DNA from: Gaiellasilicea sp963761905
Lineage (GTDB): Bacteria; Actinomycetota; Thermoleophilia; Gaiellales; Gaiellaceae
Assembly (NCBI GenBank): GCA_963761905.1
Contig: CAVXIQ010000006.1
Span: 186,001-250,000, forward strand
DNA: 64,000 bases
Direction: 5' to 3'
The position numbers and the translations under genes were made by a program. Below are positions 1-8,435 of this stretch, one piece after another. A model generated the notes under the pieces. The model made no database searches, had not been told where the DNA came from, and was given only the letters and a program-made list of their open reading frames with translations. The stretch's first letter is position 1, and the number at the start of each line of letters is the position of its first letter.

Positions 1-1565
1 TCGAGGTCGCGGAGGATCGGGTTCATGATCTCGTCGCCGATCCGGCCGACTCGACGCAGCTCCACGAGCGCGCTCCGCTCCGCCTCGAGGAGCTCGCGCC
101 GCAGCCGCTGGTAGTCGGCCGAGCGCTCCTCGATCGCGCCGTCGTCGCCGTCGTCGAAGCGAGCCGAGAAGCGGCTCAGACGAAACTCGTACATCCCGCG
201 CAGCCGCTCCACCGTGTCCTCGCGCGCCCAGCCCTCGGGGGCGAGCTCGTCCAGGCGCGCCAGACCCGCCTCGGCCGCCTTGACCCGAGCCTTCGCCTCC
301 TCCCGCTCGGCGGCCACGGCATCCGACTCCAGCCCGAGCACGCGAATCGCGAAGGGGAGCGAGAGACCCTGGCCGACGAGCGTGACGAGGATCACGCAGA
401 ACGCGAGGAAGATGACCAGGTCGCGGCCCGGAAAGGGAGCGCCCGCGTCGGTCGTGAAGGGAAGGGCGAGCGCGGCGGCGAGCGAGACCGCTCCGCGCAT
501 CCCCGCCCAGCCGATCAACGCCGGGGCCTGCCACGGAGGCGACGGATCGCGCTCCCGGATCCGGCGGCTCAGGCGGCGCGGCAGGTAGGTGGCGGGAAAG
601 ACCCAGAGCAGCCGCACGACGATCACGGTCGCGCCGATCGCGGCGCCGTACGGAAGAGCGTCCAGCCCGGAGGTGCCGTCGAGGTTGTCGAGAATCGCAG
701 GCAGCTGCAGGCCGATCAGGACGAAGAGGATGGCGTTGAGCACGAACGTGCCGATCTCCCAGACGGCGTCGCCCTGAAGCCGCACCTCGGCGGTCGTCAG
801 CTCCGGCGTGTGCCAGCCGAGGTAGACGCCTGCGGTCACCGCCGCGAGCACGCCGGACACGCCGAGCACCTCGGCGGGCAGGAAGGCGAAGTAGCCGGTC
901 ATCAGCGAGATCGTGATCTCGACCGGCGGATCGTGGAGCCGGCGGCGAGCCTGGCGGACGACCCAGCCGACGGCGAGGCCGACGAGCACGCCGCCCACCG
1001 CTCCGAGGACGAAGCGGAAACCGGCGCCCCAGAGCGAGAACGAGCCCGAGACGACGGCGCCGACCGCGACGCGATACGCGACGAGGGCTGTCGCGTCGTT
1101 GACGAGCGACTCGCCCTCGATGATCGCGACGATCCGCCGCGGCACCCCGAGCCGGCGCGCGATCGCGGTGGCGGCAATCGGATCGGTCGGCGAGACGATC
1201 GCGCCCAGCGTGAACGCGGCGGCCCACGGAAGCTCGACCACCTCGTGCGCGACGACGGCGACCGAGACCGTGGTGGCGAGCACGAGCCCGACCGCGAGCA
1301 GGCCGATCGGCCGGATGTTCGTGCGGAGATCGCGGAGCGAGGTGAAGAAGGCCGCGCCGTAGAGGAGCGGCGGGAGCAGGACGACCAGAACGAGGTCCGG
1401 CGGCAGCTCGACGTCCGGGACGCCCGGCGCGAAGCCCACCGCGAGCCCGCCGAGCACGAGCAGGATCGGATACGGCACCTGGACGAACGGCGCGAGCGCG
1501 AGCAGCGACGCGATCGCAACGAGGAGCGCGAGGAGGACGAACGCATCGTGGTGGTCGACCCCCAC
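1..1565 (-). CDS. Na+/H+ antiporter, CPA1 family (3' end outside window)
   Basis: The reading frame runs open from a GTG at 1565 to the window edge, so the C-terminus is missing. The translation is strongly hydrophobic, with about 10-12 membrane segments. It contains the exchanger core GAIVSPTDPIAA followed by EGESLVNDATAL, the conserved transmembrane segments that carry the ion-binding acidic residues in CPA1/NhaP proteins. After the last membrane helix comes a charged, coiled-coil-like cytoplasmic tail. The family exchanges Na+ or K+ for H+ across the inner membrane (pH and salt homeostasis). The start is chosen because no upstream in-frame start exists before a stop; a GGGAGA run touches the GTG, so the exact start is uncertain. 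It is divergent from the DUF1206 gene. Confidence 0.88.
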   Translation of the reverse strand, partial: MGVDHHDAFVLLALLVAIASLLALAPFVQVPYPILLVLGGLAVGFAPGVPDVELPPDLVLVVLLPPLLYGAAFFTSLRDLRTNIRPIGLLAVGLVLATTVSVAVVAHEVVELPWAAAFTLGAIVSPTDPIAATAIARRLGVPRRIVAIIEGESLVNDATALVAYRVAVGAVVSGSFSLWGAGFRFVLGAVGGVLVGLAVGWVVRQARRRLHDPPVEITISLMTGYFAFLPAEVLGVSGVLAAVTAGVYLGWHTPELTTAEVRLQGDAVWEIGTFVLNAILFVLIGLQLPAILDNLDGTSGLDALPYGAAIGATVIVVRLLWVFPATYLPRRLSRRIRERDPSPPWQAPALIGWAGMRGAVSLAAALALPFTTDAGAPFPGRDLVIFLAFCVILVTLVGQGLSLPFAIRVLGLESDAVAAEREEAKARVKAAEAGLARLDELAPEGWAREDTVERLRGMYEFRLSRFSARFDDGDDGAIEERSADYQRLRRELLEAERSALVELRRVGRIGDEIMNPILRDL

Positions 1566-1627
1566 TCTCCCGGAGCGTAGACCAGCGCCAGACGCTTGCC
1601 GACCGTCGATCCGGGAAGATGCGAGCG

Positions 1628-2453
1628 ATGAGCACCGGAGAGATCGCCGCCAAGGGTCGTCGCGCGGGCCAGAGCCCCTGGGTCGAGCGGCTCGGCCGCG
1701 CCGGTCTCGTGGCCAAGGGTGTCATCTACGCGGTGATCGGAGTCCTCGCGATCAAGGTCGCGCTCGGCGGCCGGGAGGAGAGCCCCGATCGCCAGGGGGC
1801 GCTGCGCACGATCGGCGAGCAGCCGTTCGGCAAGGGCCTGCTCGTCCTGCTCGCGCTCGGTCTCGCCGGGTATGCGCTCTGGCGGCTCGCGCAGGCCGTG
1901 CTCGACCGGGACAGCGAGGGCGAGGACGCGAAAGGGCTCGCGAAGCGTGGCGGCTCGCTCGCCAAGGCGGGCTTCTACGGCGCGCTCTGCGCCCTCACCG
2001 TCTCGGCGCTCCTCGATGACGAGAGCCGGAGCGGCGGCGGGAACGAGAAGCAGACGACGGCGGGCGTGTTCGACCTCCCGGCCGGCCGCTACCTCGTCTA
2101 CGCGGCCGGGAATCGGATTCGTCGCCGCCGCGGCGTTCAACGGCTACCGCGCCGTCACGTGCAAGTTCAACAAGAAGCTGAAGCAGGGCGAGATGAGTGA
2201 CGCCGAGGAGGCCGCCGCGACGGGCGTAGGCATCCTCGGCCACCTGGCCCGGATGGTCGTCTTCGCGCTGATCGGGAGCTTCCTAGTCAAGGCGGCCTGG
2301 GAGTTCGACTCGAAGGAGGCGCGCGGGCTCGACGGCGCTCTGCTCGAGCTCTCGCAACAGCCCTATGGCGGCTTCCTCCTCGGCTCTGTCGCCGTGGGGC
2401 TGATCGCCTACGCGCTCTACTGCTTCGTGCAGGCCCGCTACCGCGACGTCTGA
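1628..2453 (+). CDS. DUF1206 membrane protein, interrupted by one frameshift
   Basis: Two overlapping frames join into one protein of about 275 aa with DUF1206 repeats (paired membrane helices). Repeat one begins WVERLGRAGLVAKGVIYAV and the last ends with VAVGLIAYALYCFVQARYRDV-like sequence. Function is unknown for the family. The frame changes near 2107, within GCCGGGAATCGG. Removing one G there restores GIGFVAAAAFNGY, so an extra base in a G run is the likely cause. ATG at 1628 is preferred over 1619 because GGGAAG lies about 9 nt upstream. The stop overlaps the next start (TGATG), suggesting co-transcription with the Rieske gene. Confidence 0.8.
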
Positions 2454-3508
2454 TGCGCTCCGCCGCGCGCACGATTCCCTTCGAGTGGTACTCCGATCCG
2501 GACGTCCTGCGGCTCGAGCGCGAGCGGATCTTCCGGCGAGCGTGGCAGTACGCCGGACGCATCGACCAGGTGGCCGAGCCGGGAGCGTTCTTCACGTGCG
2601 AGGCGGGAGAGATCCCGATCGTGGTCGTCCGCGGCAAGGACTCCGAGCTCCGCGCGTTCCTGAACGTCTGCCGGCACCGAGGCTCGCTCGTCTGCGAGGG
2701 CGAAGGCAGGCGCGAGACGCTCCAGTGCCCCTACCACGCCTGGACGTACGAGCTGGACGGCTCCCTCCGCTCGGCACCCCGCGCCGACCGCGAGGCGGAG
2801 TTCGACGCCGCCGAGCTCGGCCTCCGCGAGGTTCGGGTCGATGTCTGGGGGCCGTTCGTCTTCCTCAACCCGGATCCCGAGGCGGCGCCGCTCCACGAGA
2901 CGCTCGCCGAGCTTCCGCAGCTGCTCGCCTCTTCGGGCCTCGAGCTCGACTCGCTCCGCTTCCTCAAGCGCTCCCACTCCGCGTACGCCGCCAACTGGAA
3001 GGTCTGCTGCGAGAACTTCCTCGAGTGCTACCACTGCCAGGTCGCCCATCCCGGCTTCGCCAAGGTCGTCGACGTCTCGGCCGACGCCTACGTGCTCGAG
3101 CCGAGTCGCTTCTTCTCCACCCAGCTCGGGCCTCTGCGCCAGCGGCCGGCGGGCGCGTTCGACCCGCGCGGCCCGATCGAGCGCGGCCAGTTCCACTTCG
3201 TCTGGCCGAACCTGACGATCAACGTCATGCCCGGACACCCCAACCTCTCGATCGGGCCGGTCGTCCCGACCGGTGCCGAGACGACGGCGCGTTACCTCGA
3301 CTACTTCGTCGGCCCGGACGTCGACGAGGGGTGGCTCGAGGAGATGCTGGCCTTCGACGACGAGGTCGGAGCCGAGGACACGGTGCTCGTCGAGCGCGTG
3401 CAGAGGGGCGTGCGAACCGGCGCGTTGGAGCACGGTTTCCTGCTCCCGCAGTCCGAGCAGCTCGTCGCGCACTTCCAACGCCTGCTCGTGGACGCGCTCG
3501 CAGATTGA
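2453..3508 (+). CDS. Rieske non-heme iron oxygenase, alpha-subunit type
   Basis: 351 aa. The N-terminal Rieske domain has the 2Fe-2S motif CRHRG (C73, H75) paired with CPYH (C92, H95). The catalytic domain carries the mononuclear-iron motif ENFLECYHCQVAHPGF, with the H194-x4-H199 pair. A later EDTVLVERVQRG segment resembles the carnitine/glycine-betaine oxygenase (CntA/GbcA) subgroup. These enzymes use O2 and electrons from a partner reductase to hydroxylate or demethylate small substrates. No reductase is visible nearby, so the substrate cannot be assigned. Start ATG overlaps the previous stop by one base. Length is slightly short for the family (about 380-420 aa) but all metal ligands are present. 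Confidence 0.88.
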   Translation: MRSAARTIPFEWYSDPDVLRLERERIFRRAWQYAGRIDQVAEPGAFFTCEAGEIPIVVVRGKDSELRAFLNVCRHRGSLVCEGEGRRETLQCPYHAWTYELDGSLRSAPRADREAEFDAAELGLREVRVDVWGPFVFLNPDPEAAPLHETLAELPQLLASSGLELDSLRFLKRSHSAYAANWKVCCENFLECYHCQVAHPGFAKVVDVSADAYVLEPSRFFSTQLGPLRQRPAGAFDPRGPIERGQFHFVWPNLTINVMPGHPNLSIGPVVPTGAETTARYLDYFVGPDVDEGWLEEMLAFDDEVGAEDTVLVERVQRGVRTGALEHGFLLPQSEQLVAHFQRLLVDALAD

Positions 3509-3521
3509 GTCAGCACGACCT

Positions 3522-3543
3522 CTGGTGAATATCTGGTAAACAC
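3522..3543 (+). promoter_or_regulatory. Candidate PHO box before DUF47-pit
   Basis: Two adjacent 11-bp direct repeats, CTGGTGAATAT then CTGGTAAACAC, match the reverse complement of the actinobacterial PhoP unit GTTCACC. The same unit occurs before pstS at 20815 and in the phoR-phoP gap. It lies only 8 nt before the GTG start. With TTGAGT at 3505 and GAATAT at 3527 as possible promoter hexamers, the mRNA would be nearly leaderless. Confidence 0.65.
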
Positions 3544-3550
3544 CGCCCTC

Positions 3551-4171
3551 GTGCGCCTCAGCCTCGTCCCGCGCCCCACCGAGTTCTACGACCTCTTCGC
3601 TCGCGCCGGCGCGAACGCGCTCGAATGCGCGCGTCTCGCCGAGACCCGCTTCCGCGAGTATCCGAACTCCTCGGTCAGCCAGGAGGACGTCAAGGCGATC
3701 GAGACCGAGGGCGACACGATCACGCGTGAGCTGATGCAGCTCCTGAACACCCAGTACGTGACCCCGTTCGACCGCGAGGACATCTACGAGCTCGCGACGA
3801 AGCTCGACGACGTCGTCGACTACATCGACGAGGTCAGCGGCCTGCTCGGGCTCTACGGCGTCGAGTCGGCGACGAAGCACGCGGTGGAGCAGTGCGCGAT
3901 CCTCGTCAGCTCGGTCGAGCAGCTCGCGCTCGTCCTCCGCCGCCTGAAGGGGATGCGCGGCGTCCAGGAGCCGCTCGTCGAGCTGAAACGGCTCGAGGAC
4001 GAGGGTGACCGGATCGTCCACGACGCCATCGCCGCCCTCTTCCGCGACGACCGGATCGACCCGCTGATCGTGATCCGCTGGAAGGACATCTACGAAGGGC
4101 TCGAGCGCGCGATCGACTCGTGCGAGACCGCGGCCAACGTCGTCGCGAACATCGCCGTCAAGAACGCCTAG
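3551..4171 (+). CDS. DUF47 / PhoU-like accessory protein of Pit transporter
   Basis: 206 aa, all alpha-helical, opening RLSLVPRPTEFYDLF as is typical of DUF47 (PhoU-like) proteins. It contains repeated acidic helix motifs (IETEGDTITRELM and LKRLEDEGDRIVHDA) like the metal-binding E/D-xxxD signatures of PhoU. These proteins are encoded beside Pit permeases and are thought to modulate phosphate uptake. It is separated from pit by only three bases, so the two are clearly one operon, and the PHO box at 3522 implies induction under phosphate limitation. GTG start, no clear Shine-Dalgarno sequence. Confidence 0.88.
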   Translation: MRLSLVPRPTEFYDLFARAGANALECARLAETRFREYPNSSVSQEDVKAIETEGDTITRELMQLLNTQYVTPFDREDIYELATKLDDVVDYIDEVSGLLGLYGVESATKHAVEQCAILVSSVEQLALVLRRLKGMRGVQEPLVELKRLEDEGDRIVHDAIAALFRDDRIDPLIVIRWKDIYEGLERAIDSCETAANVVANIAVKNA

Positions 4172-4174
4172 GCC

Positions 4175-5269
4175 GTGGAGGACCTCACTCTCGTCGCGGT
4201 CGTCGTCGTCGCGCTCTTCTTCGACTTCACGAACGGCTTCCACGACACGGCCAACTCGATCGCGACGAGCGTCTCGACCCGGGCACTGTCGCCCCGGGCG
4301 GCCGTGATCAGTGCGGCGATCCTCAACTTCCTGGGCGCGTTCGTCTCCCTCGAGGTCGCGGCGACGATCGCGAAGGGGATCGTCATGCCGGAGGCGATCA
4401 CGCTCGACGTCGTGCTCGCGGGCCTCGTCGGCGCGATCACCTGGAACCTGATCACGTGGTACCTCGGCCTGCCGTCCAGCTCGAGCCACGCGCTGATCGG
4501 CGGCGTCATCGGCTCGGCCGTCGCCGCGTTCGGCTTGGACGTCGTCAACTGGGAGGGCATCCGCGAGAAGGTGCTCGTCCCGTCGCTCGTCGCGCCGTTC
4601 GCCGGGCTCTTCCTCGCCGCCGCACTGATGGTCTGCATCACGTGGGTGATCCAGCGGCGCGCGCCGGGCACGGTCAACCGGGTCTTCCGCCGCCTCCAGC
4701 TCGTCTCGGGCGGCTTCGTCGCCTTCACCCACGGCACGAACGACGCGCAGAAGACGATGGGAATCATCGCGCTCGCTCTGATCGCAGCTGGGCATCTCGC
4801 GCCGGATGCCGACCCTCCGACGTGGGTGATCGCGAGCGCCGCGCTCGCGATGGCCGCCGGAACGTACGCGGGCGGGTGGCGGATCATCAAGACGCTGGGG
4901 ACGCGGATCGCGAAGCTCGACCCGCCTCAGGGGTTCGCCGCCCAGACCGCCTGCGCCGCGATTCTCTGGACGACCGCCCACAACGGCTTCCCGGTCTCGA
5001 CGACGCACACGATCACCGGCTCCGTGATGGGCGCCGGGGCCAGCCGCCGCCTCTCGGCCGTCCGCTGGGGCGTCGCGGGCAGCATCGTCGTCGCCTGGGT
5101 CATGACGATTCCGTGCGCGGCAGCCGTGGGCGCGCTGATGGAGCTCGTGACGCGGCTCCCCGCCGGCGACGCAATCGTGTTCCTGCTCGCGGCGCTGATC
5201 GCCGCCGCGGCGTTCCTCGGTCGCCGCTGGGAGACCCGCCGCCTCGCGCTCGCTCCCGCGCCCGCCTGA
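4175..5269 (+). CDS. pit: Low-affinity inorganic phosphate transporter, PiT family
   Basis: 364 aa with about 10 membrane helices. Both PiT signature loops are present: FTNGFHDTANSIATSV near the N-terminus and HGTNDAQKTMGI in the second half, with the repeat-internal motif PSSSSHALIGG and its counterpart PVSTTHTITGS. PiT proteins import metal-phosphate complexes using the proton gradient. It follows the DUF47 gene by 3 nt and should share its promoter. Start GTG at 4175 follows the upstream TAG directly. The second helical bundle is complete, so the gene looks intact. Confidence 0.93.
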   Translation: MEDLTLVAVVVVALFFDFTNGFHDTANSIATSVSTRALSPRAAVISAAILNFLGAFVSLEVAATIAKGIVMPEAITLDVVLAGLVGAITWNLITWYLGLPSSSSHALIGGVIGSAVAAFGLDVVNWEGIREKVLVPSLVAPFAGLFLAAALMVCITWVIQRRAPGTVNRVFRRLQLVSGGFVAFTHGTNDAQKTMGIIALALIAAGHLAPDADPPTWVIASAALAMAAGTYAGGWRIIKTLGTRIAKLDPPQGFAAQTACAAILWTTAHNGFPVSTTHTITGSVMGAGASRRLSAVRWGVAGSIVVAWVMTIPCAAAVGALMELVTRLPAGDAIVFLLAALIAAAAFLGRRWETRRLALAPAPA

Positions 5270-5296
5270 CGGTCGTCTCCAGCTGGTGAACGACCG
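5270..5296. terminator. Weak hairpin after pit
   Basis: Perfect 7-bp arms CGGTCGT and ACGACCG around a 13-nt loop directly after the pit stop codon. No T run follows, and the loop contains one lone CTGGTGAACGA unit. It may be a weak terminator or chance. Confidence 0.3.
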
Positions 5297-5317
5297 GCCG
5301 CGAGGTGGCGAGGAGCC

Positions 5318-6235
5318 TTGCCGGATCTGGGTCGCGTGGCTAGAAGAGCCTTGTTGCTCGCCCTGATCGCCCAACGCGAGACCCCGACGAACCGCGCGCT
5401 CGTGACGGCTGCGCCACGCGGGGTCGAGATCCGGATCCTCACGCCCGAGCAGGCGGTGGGCTCGATCGGCGCCGGCGATGCGGTGCTCGGCCGGCTCGAC
5501 GTGCTCGAGACGCTCGACGGGGTCGACGACGGGCTCTGGGCACTCGGCTCCCTGGCGGCGCGGGGCGTTCACACGCTGAACCGCGCGAGCGCGTTGCTGG
5601 CGACGCACGACAAGCTGCTGACAGCGCGCCTCCTTCGTCGCGCCGGGCTGCCGCATCCGCGCACGAGTCTGCTCTCGGCCGATCGTCCGTTGCCCGAGCT
5701 CGGCGGCCCGGTCGTCGTGAAGCCGCGCTTCGGGAGCTGGGGTCGCGACGTCGTCCAGTGCCGCGATCGAAAGGCGCTCCAGCGCCACGTCCGGGAGCTC
5801 GCAGGTCGCCCATGGTTCACGGCTCACGGCGCTCTCGTCCAAGAGCTCGTGCCGCCGCGGGGCCACGATCTGCGCATCGTCGTGGCCGCGGGCGCAGTCG
5901 TCGGCGCGATCTCTCGCGTCTCCGCACCCGGCGAGTGGCGGACGAACGTCGCTCTCGGCGCCTCCCGCGTCCCGGTCGAGCCGCCCGAGCTCGCCTGCGA
6001 CCTGGCTCTCCGCGCCGCCGCCGCGTCCGGCGCCGAGCTGCTCGGCGTCGACCTCCTGCCTGACGGCGAGGGCGGCTACACCGTGCTCGAGCTGAACGGC
6101 GCCGTCGAGTTCACCTCCGAGTACGCCCTCGACCGCGACCCGTTCGCCGCGGCCGCCTCGGAGCTCTCGCGCCTCGCGCTTCGTCGACCGCAGGAGAACC
6201 CGCGCCGGACGTTGCTGCCGGCCCCGCTCGTGTAG
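5318..6235 (+). CDS. RimK-like ATP-grasp ligase
   Basis: 305 aa. The central and C-terminal parts match the ATP-grasp fold of RimK/LysX-type ligases: VVVKPRFGSWGRDV (nucleotide-binding strand with the glycine loop), ALVQELVPPRGHDLRIVV, and the metal-binding end GYTVLELNGAVEFTSEY (E and N ligands). Such enzymes join an amino acid, often glutamate, to a protein or carrier through an acyl-phosphate. The acceptor is unknown because no substrate protein gene lies nearby. The TTG start is chosen because GAGGAG sits 4-6 nt upstream; GTG at 5336 is an alternative. It is convergent with pstS across a hairpin terminator. Confidence 0.8.
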   Translation: MPDLGRVARRALLLALIAQRETPTNRALVTAAPRGVEIRILTPEQAVGSIGAGDAVLGRLDVLETLDGVDDGLWALGSLAARGVHTLNRASALLATHDKLLTARLLRRAGLPHPRTSLLSADRPLPELGGPVVVKPRFGSWGRDVVQCRDRKALQRHVRELAGRPWFTAHGALVQELVPPRGHDLRIVVAAGAVVGAISRVSAPGEWRTNVALGASRVPVEPPELACDLALRAAAASGAELLGVDLLPDGEGGYTVLELNGAVEFTSEYALDRDPFAAAASELSRLALRRPQENPRRTLLPAPLV

Positions 6236-6259
6236 CCGTCCTCATCCGCGTCGTCGCAA

Positions 6260-6293
6260 TGACGGAAGGCCGCCCGAGAGCGGCCCTCCGTCA
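6260..6293. terminator. Bidirectional hairpin terminator
   Basis: 14-nt arms (TGACGGAAGGCCGC and GCGGCCCTCCGTCA) pair with a single G-T type mismatch around the loop CCGAGA. It sits between two convergent genes, as expected for a shared terminator. Confidence 0.7.
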
Positions 6294-6314
6294 CTGGGCG
6301 AGCACGGCGCGGAT

Positions 6315-7244
6315 CTAGCCGAACGCGGTCTTGAGGGCGACTCTGAACTGGTAGCGCGCCTTCTTCAGCTGGCGGTCGGTCAGGGCGATGAAGCCCGCCT
6401 GCTTCGCGATCGCCTTCTCGTTGTTGAAGATGTAGCCGATGAACGACGCCACCTCGGCCCGCTTGAACGAGGGCCGCTTCGCATAGATGAAGAGCGGCCG
6501 CGCGAGCGGCTTGTAGGTGCCGCCCTGAACCGACTTGACGCTCGGTGCGACGCAGCCCTTGCCGTTGTCGATCTTCACGACCTTGAGGTTGGCGGCGTTC
6601 TCCTCGTAGTAGGAGTAGCCGAAGTAGCCCATCCCGCCTCGCTCGCCGGTGACGCCTTGGACGATGATGTTGTCGTCCTCGGTCGCCAGGTAGTCCGAGC
6701 GGCTGGCCTTGGCCTTGCCGTTGATCACCTCGGTGAAGAAGTCGAACGTGCCCGAGTCCGTGCCCGGGCCGAAGAGCTTCAGCGGGACATCCGGGAAGCT
6801 CGAGCGGATGTCCTTCCAGCTCTTCACCTTCGAGCCGGTGTTCCACGTCGCCTTCAGCTCGGCGGTGGTGAGGCAGTCGGCCCAGGTGTTCGACTTGTTG
6901 ACGACGACCGAGAGACCGTCGTTGGCCACGGTGAAGGCGACCCACTTGACGCCGGCGTCGCGGCACTTGATCGCCTCCGAGTTCTTCATCGGGCGCGATG
7001 CGTTCGCCAGGTCGATCTCGTTTCGACAGAAGCGCTCGAAGCCGCCGCCCGTGCCGGAGATCCCGACCGTGACGCGCACCCCCTTGTTCTTCTTCTGAAA
7101 TCCCTCCGCGGCGGCGATCGCGTAGGGGCCGACCGTGCTCGACCCATCCGCGGTGATCGTGCCGCCAAGCGCCGTGACGCCCGCCGTGGCGGTCGCCGCG
7201 AGCACGACGGCGCCGAGCGCCGCCAGGAGTACTGCTCTTCTCAT
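6315..7244 (-). CDS. pstS: Phosphate ABC transporter substrate-binding protein PstS (orphan copy)
   Basis: 309 aa secreted protein. The N-terminal signal sequence RRAVLLAALGAVVLAATATA lacks a lipobox cysteine. The mature part starts with the PstS hallmark TADGSSTVGPYAIAAAEGF and continues with GISGTGGGFERFC and GPGTDSGTFDFF, which form the phosphate-binding pocket. It shares strong similarity with the second PstS at 19789 but has no pstCAB beside it, so it probably feeds the distant transporter or acts as an extra scavenging protein. ATG at 7244 has GGGGAG 4 nt upstream. A PHO-type repeat lies about 70 bp upstream. Confidence 0.92.
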   Translation of the reverse strand: MRRAVLLAALGAVVLAATATAGVTALGGTITADGSSTVGPYAIAAAEGFQKKNKGVRVTVGISGTGGGFERFCRNEIDLANASRPMKNSEAIKCRDAGVKWVAFTVANDGLSVVVNKSNTWADCLTTAELKATWNTGSKVKSWKDIRSSFPDVPLKLFGPGTDSGTFDFFTEVINGKAKASRSDYLATEDDNIIVQGVTGERGGMGYFGYSYYEENAANLKVVKIDNGKGCVAPSVKSVQGGTYKPLARPLFIYAKRPSFKRAEVASFIGYIFNNEKAIAKQAGFIALTDRQLKKARYQFRVALKTAFG

Positions 7245-7315
7245 GTCTCTCCCCTGATCTCGGTTTGTTGCATGCGGCCCGAGTGTCGAGCCGGGGAGAG
7301 CGGACGTGGGCTGAA

Positions 7316-7348
7316 AACCGGTGTCGAAGTCGTGAGGAACCGGTGAAC
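7316..7348 (-). promoter_or_regulatory. Candidate PHO box before orphan pstS
   Basis: Read on the minus strand there are three consecutive 11-bp units: GTTCACCGGTT, CCTCACGACTT and CGACACCGGTT. Units one and three share CACCGGTT. Spacing equals one helical turn, as in other actinobacterial PhoP sites. It lies 72 bp before the pstS ATG and ends 3 bp from arsC. Confidence 0.6.
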
Positions 7349-7351
7349 GCG

Positions 7352-7765
7352 CTATCGATCGCCGACGTGGCGCGCACCGTCGAGTCCAGCCACCAGATCG
7401 TCGATCAGGTCGGCGATCTCGTCGCGGATCGCCCTCACCTCGTCGACGGATCTCCCGGCCGGATCGGAAAGCTCCCAGTCGACGTAGCGCGTGCCCGGGA
7501 TGTACGGGCACGCGTCCCCGCAGCCCATGGTCACGACCACGTCCGCCCATTCAGCGTCCGCTCGGTCGAGCTCGCGCGGAATCCGGTCGGCGAGGTCGAT
7601 GCCGAGCTCGCCCATTGCCGTCACGACCTCCGGATGAACGGTCGCGGCGGGAGCCGTGCCAGCGGATCTCCCCTCGTGTCGACCCTGTGCGGCGAGCCCG
7701 AACAGCGCCTCCGACATCTGCGAGCGGCCGGCATTCTGCTTGCAGACGAAGAGAACCTTCGTCAT
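7352..7765 (-). CDS. arsC: Arsenate reductase, low-molecular-weight phosphatase type
   Basis: 137 aa. The P-loop CKQNAGRSQMSEAL (C-x5-R-S) near residue 8 is the catalytic loop of LMW phosphatase/arsenate reductases. A second region MGCGDACPYIPG supplies the resolving cysteines used in the thioredoxin-coupled class, and WELSDPAG is the conserved Asp loop. It reduces arsenate to arsenite in the cytoplasm. Start ATG at 7765 overlaps the aquaporin stop (ATGA), making it the last gene of an arsR-arsM-aqp-arsC operon. No arsB/acr3 pump is in the window, so efflux probably goes through the aquaporin. Confidence 0.9.
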   Translation of the reverse strand: MTKVLFVCKQNAGRSQMSEALFGLAAQGRHEGRSAGTAPAATVHPEVVTAMGELGIDLADRIPRELDRADAEWADVVVTMGCGDACPYIPGTRYVDWELSDPAGRSVDEVRAIRDEIADLIDDLVAGLDGARHVGDR

Positions 7766-8424
7766 GCGACGGCTCCGGCAGAAGGCGTCTCGCCGCGGAT
7801 CAGCTGATAGGCGAGAGCGCCGAGCGCAGCGCCCAGCAGAGGGCCTGCGAGATAGATCCAGAGCGAGCCAAGCTCGCCCGCGACGACCGCGGGACCGAAC
7901 GAGCGGGCGGGATTCATCGAGGCGCCGGAGACCGGCCCGCCGACGAGTGCCCCGAGCGCAACGGTGCCGCCGATCGCGACTGCGGCGGCCTCGCCGACGG
8001 CCCTCGTGTCGGTCGCAACGGCCATGATCACGAACATCAGGAAGAACGTGAGCACGACCTCGAAGAGGAAGGATTGCGCGGCGGAGCCCGCAGGCGCCGT
8101 GCGCCCGATCCCGGCGACGTCACCGAGAGAGGCGCGGAGGAGCGCGGCGGCGGCGATCGCCGCTGCCAGCTGCGTCGCGACGTAGGCCGTCGTGCGAGAC
8201 CACGGGAAGTGGCGCGTCAGGGCAAACGCCACGGTCACCGCAGGGTTGAAGTGCGCGCCCGAGACGTGGCCGATCGCGTAGATCATCGTCATGATCGCGA
8301 GCCCGAACGCGAGCGCGATCCCGACCTGACCGAGGGCGTTCGTATCGGCGTCGACCATGATCGCGCCTGCCCCGGCGAAGACCAGCGCGAATGTCCCGAT
8401 CGCCTCTGCGAGGAGGGCTCGCAA
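7762..8424 (-). CDS. MIP/aquaporin channel of the arsenic operon (AqpS-like)
   Basis: 220 aa with six membrane helices and the two half-helix pore motifs HFNPAVT and SMNPARS typical of the MIP family. In other bacteria (for example Sinorhizobium meliloti AqpS) an aquaglyceroporin replaces the arsenite pump, letting As(OH)3 made by ArsC leave the cell. Its position between arsM and arsC supports this role. The start is set at TTG 8424, with GGGAG 4 nt before it, just after the arsM stop; the in-frame codons further upstream lie inside arsM. Confidence 0.87.
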   Translation of the reverse strand: MRALLAEAIGTFALVFAGAGAIMVDADTNALGQVGIALAFGLAIMTMIYAIGHVSGAHFNPAVTVAFALTRHFPWSRTTAYVATQLAAAIAAAALLRASLGDVAGIGRTAPAGSAAQSFLFEVVLTFFLMFVIMAVATDTRAVGEAAAVAIGGTVALGALVGGPVSGASMNPARSFGPAVVAGELGSLWIYLAGPLLGAALGALAYQLIRGETPSAGAVA

Positions 8425-8435
8425 CGGGCTCCCGC

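Noticed and set aside
902..2140. A 412-codon minus-strand frame over the DUF1206 gene and antiporter start
   Set aside because: The antiporter is in another frame with clear CPA1 motifs; this frame is Arg/Ser-rich shadow sequence.
5281..5291. Single CTGGTGAACGA unit before the ATP-grasp gene as a PHO box
   Set aside because: Only one unit, no 11-bp partner, and it is part of a short hairpin loop after pit.
2438..5866. A 1142-codon open frame on the minus strand
   Set aside because: It lies opposite the Rieske, DUF47 and pit genes, has Arg/Asp/Glu-rich shadow composition without domains, and exists only because high GC keeps stops rare.
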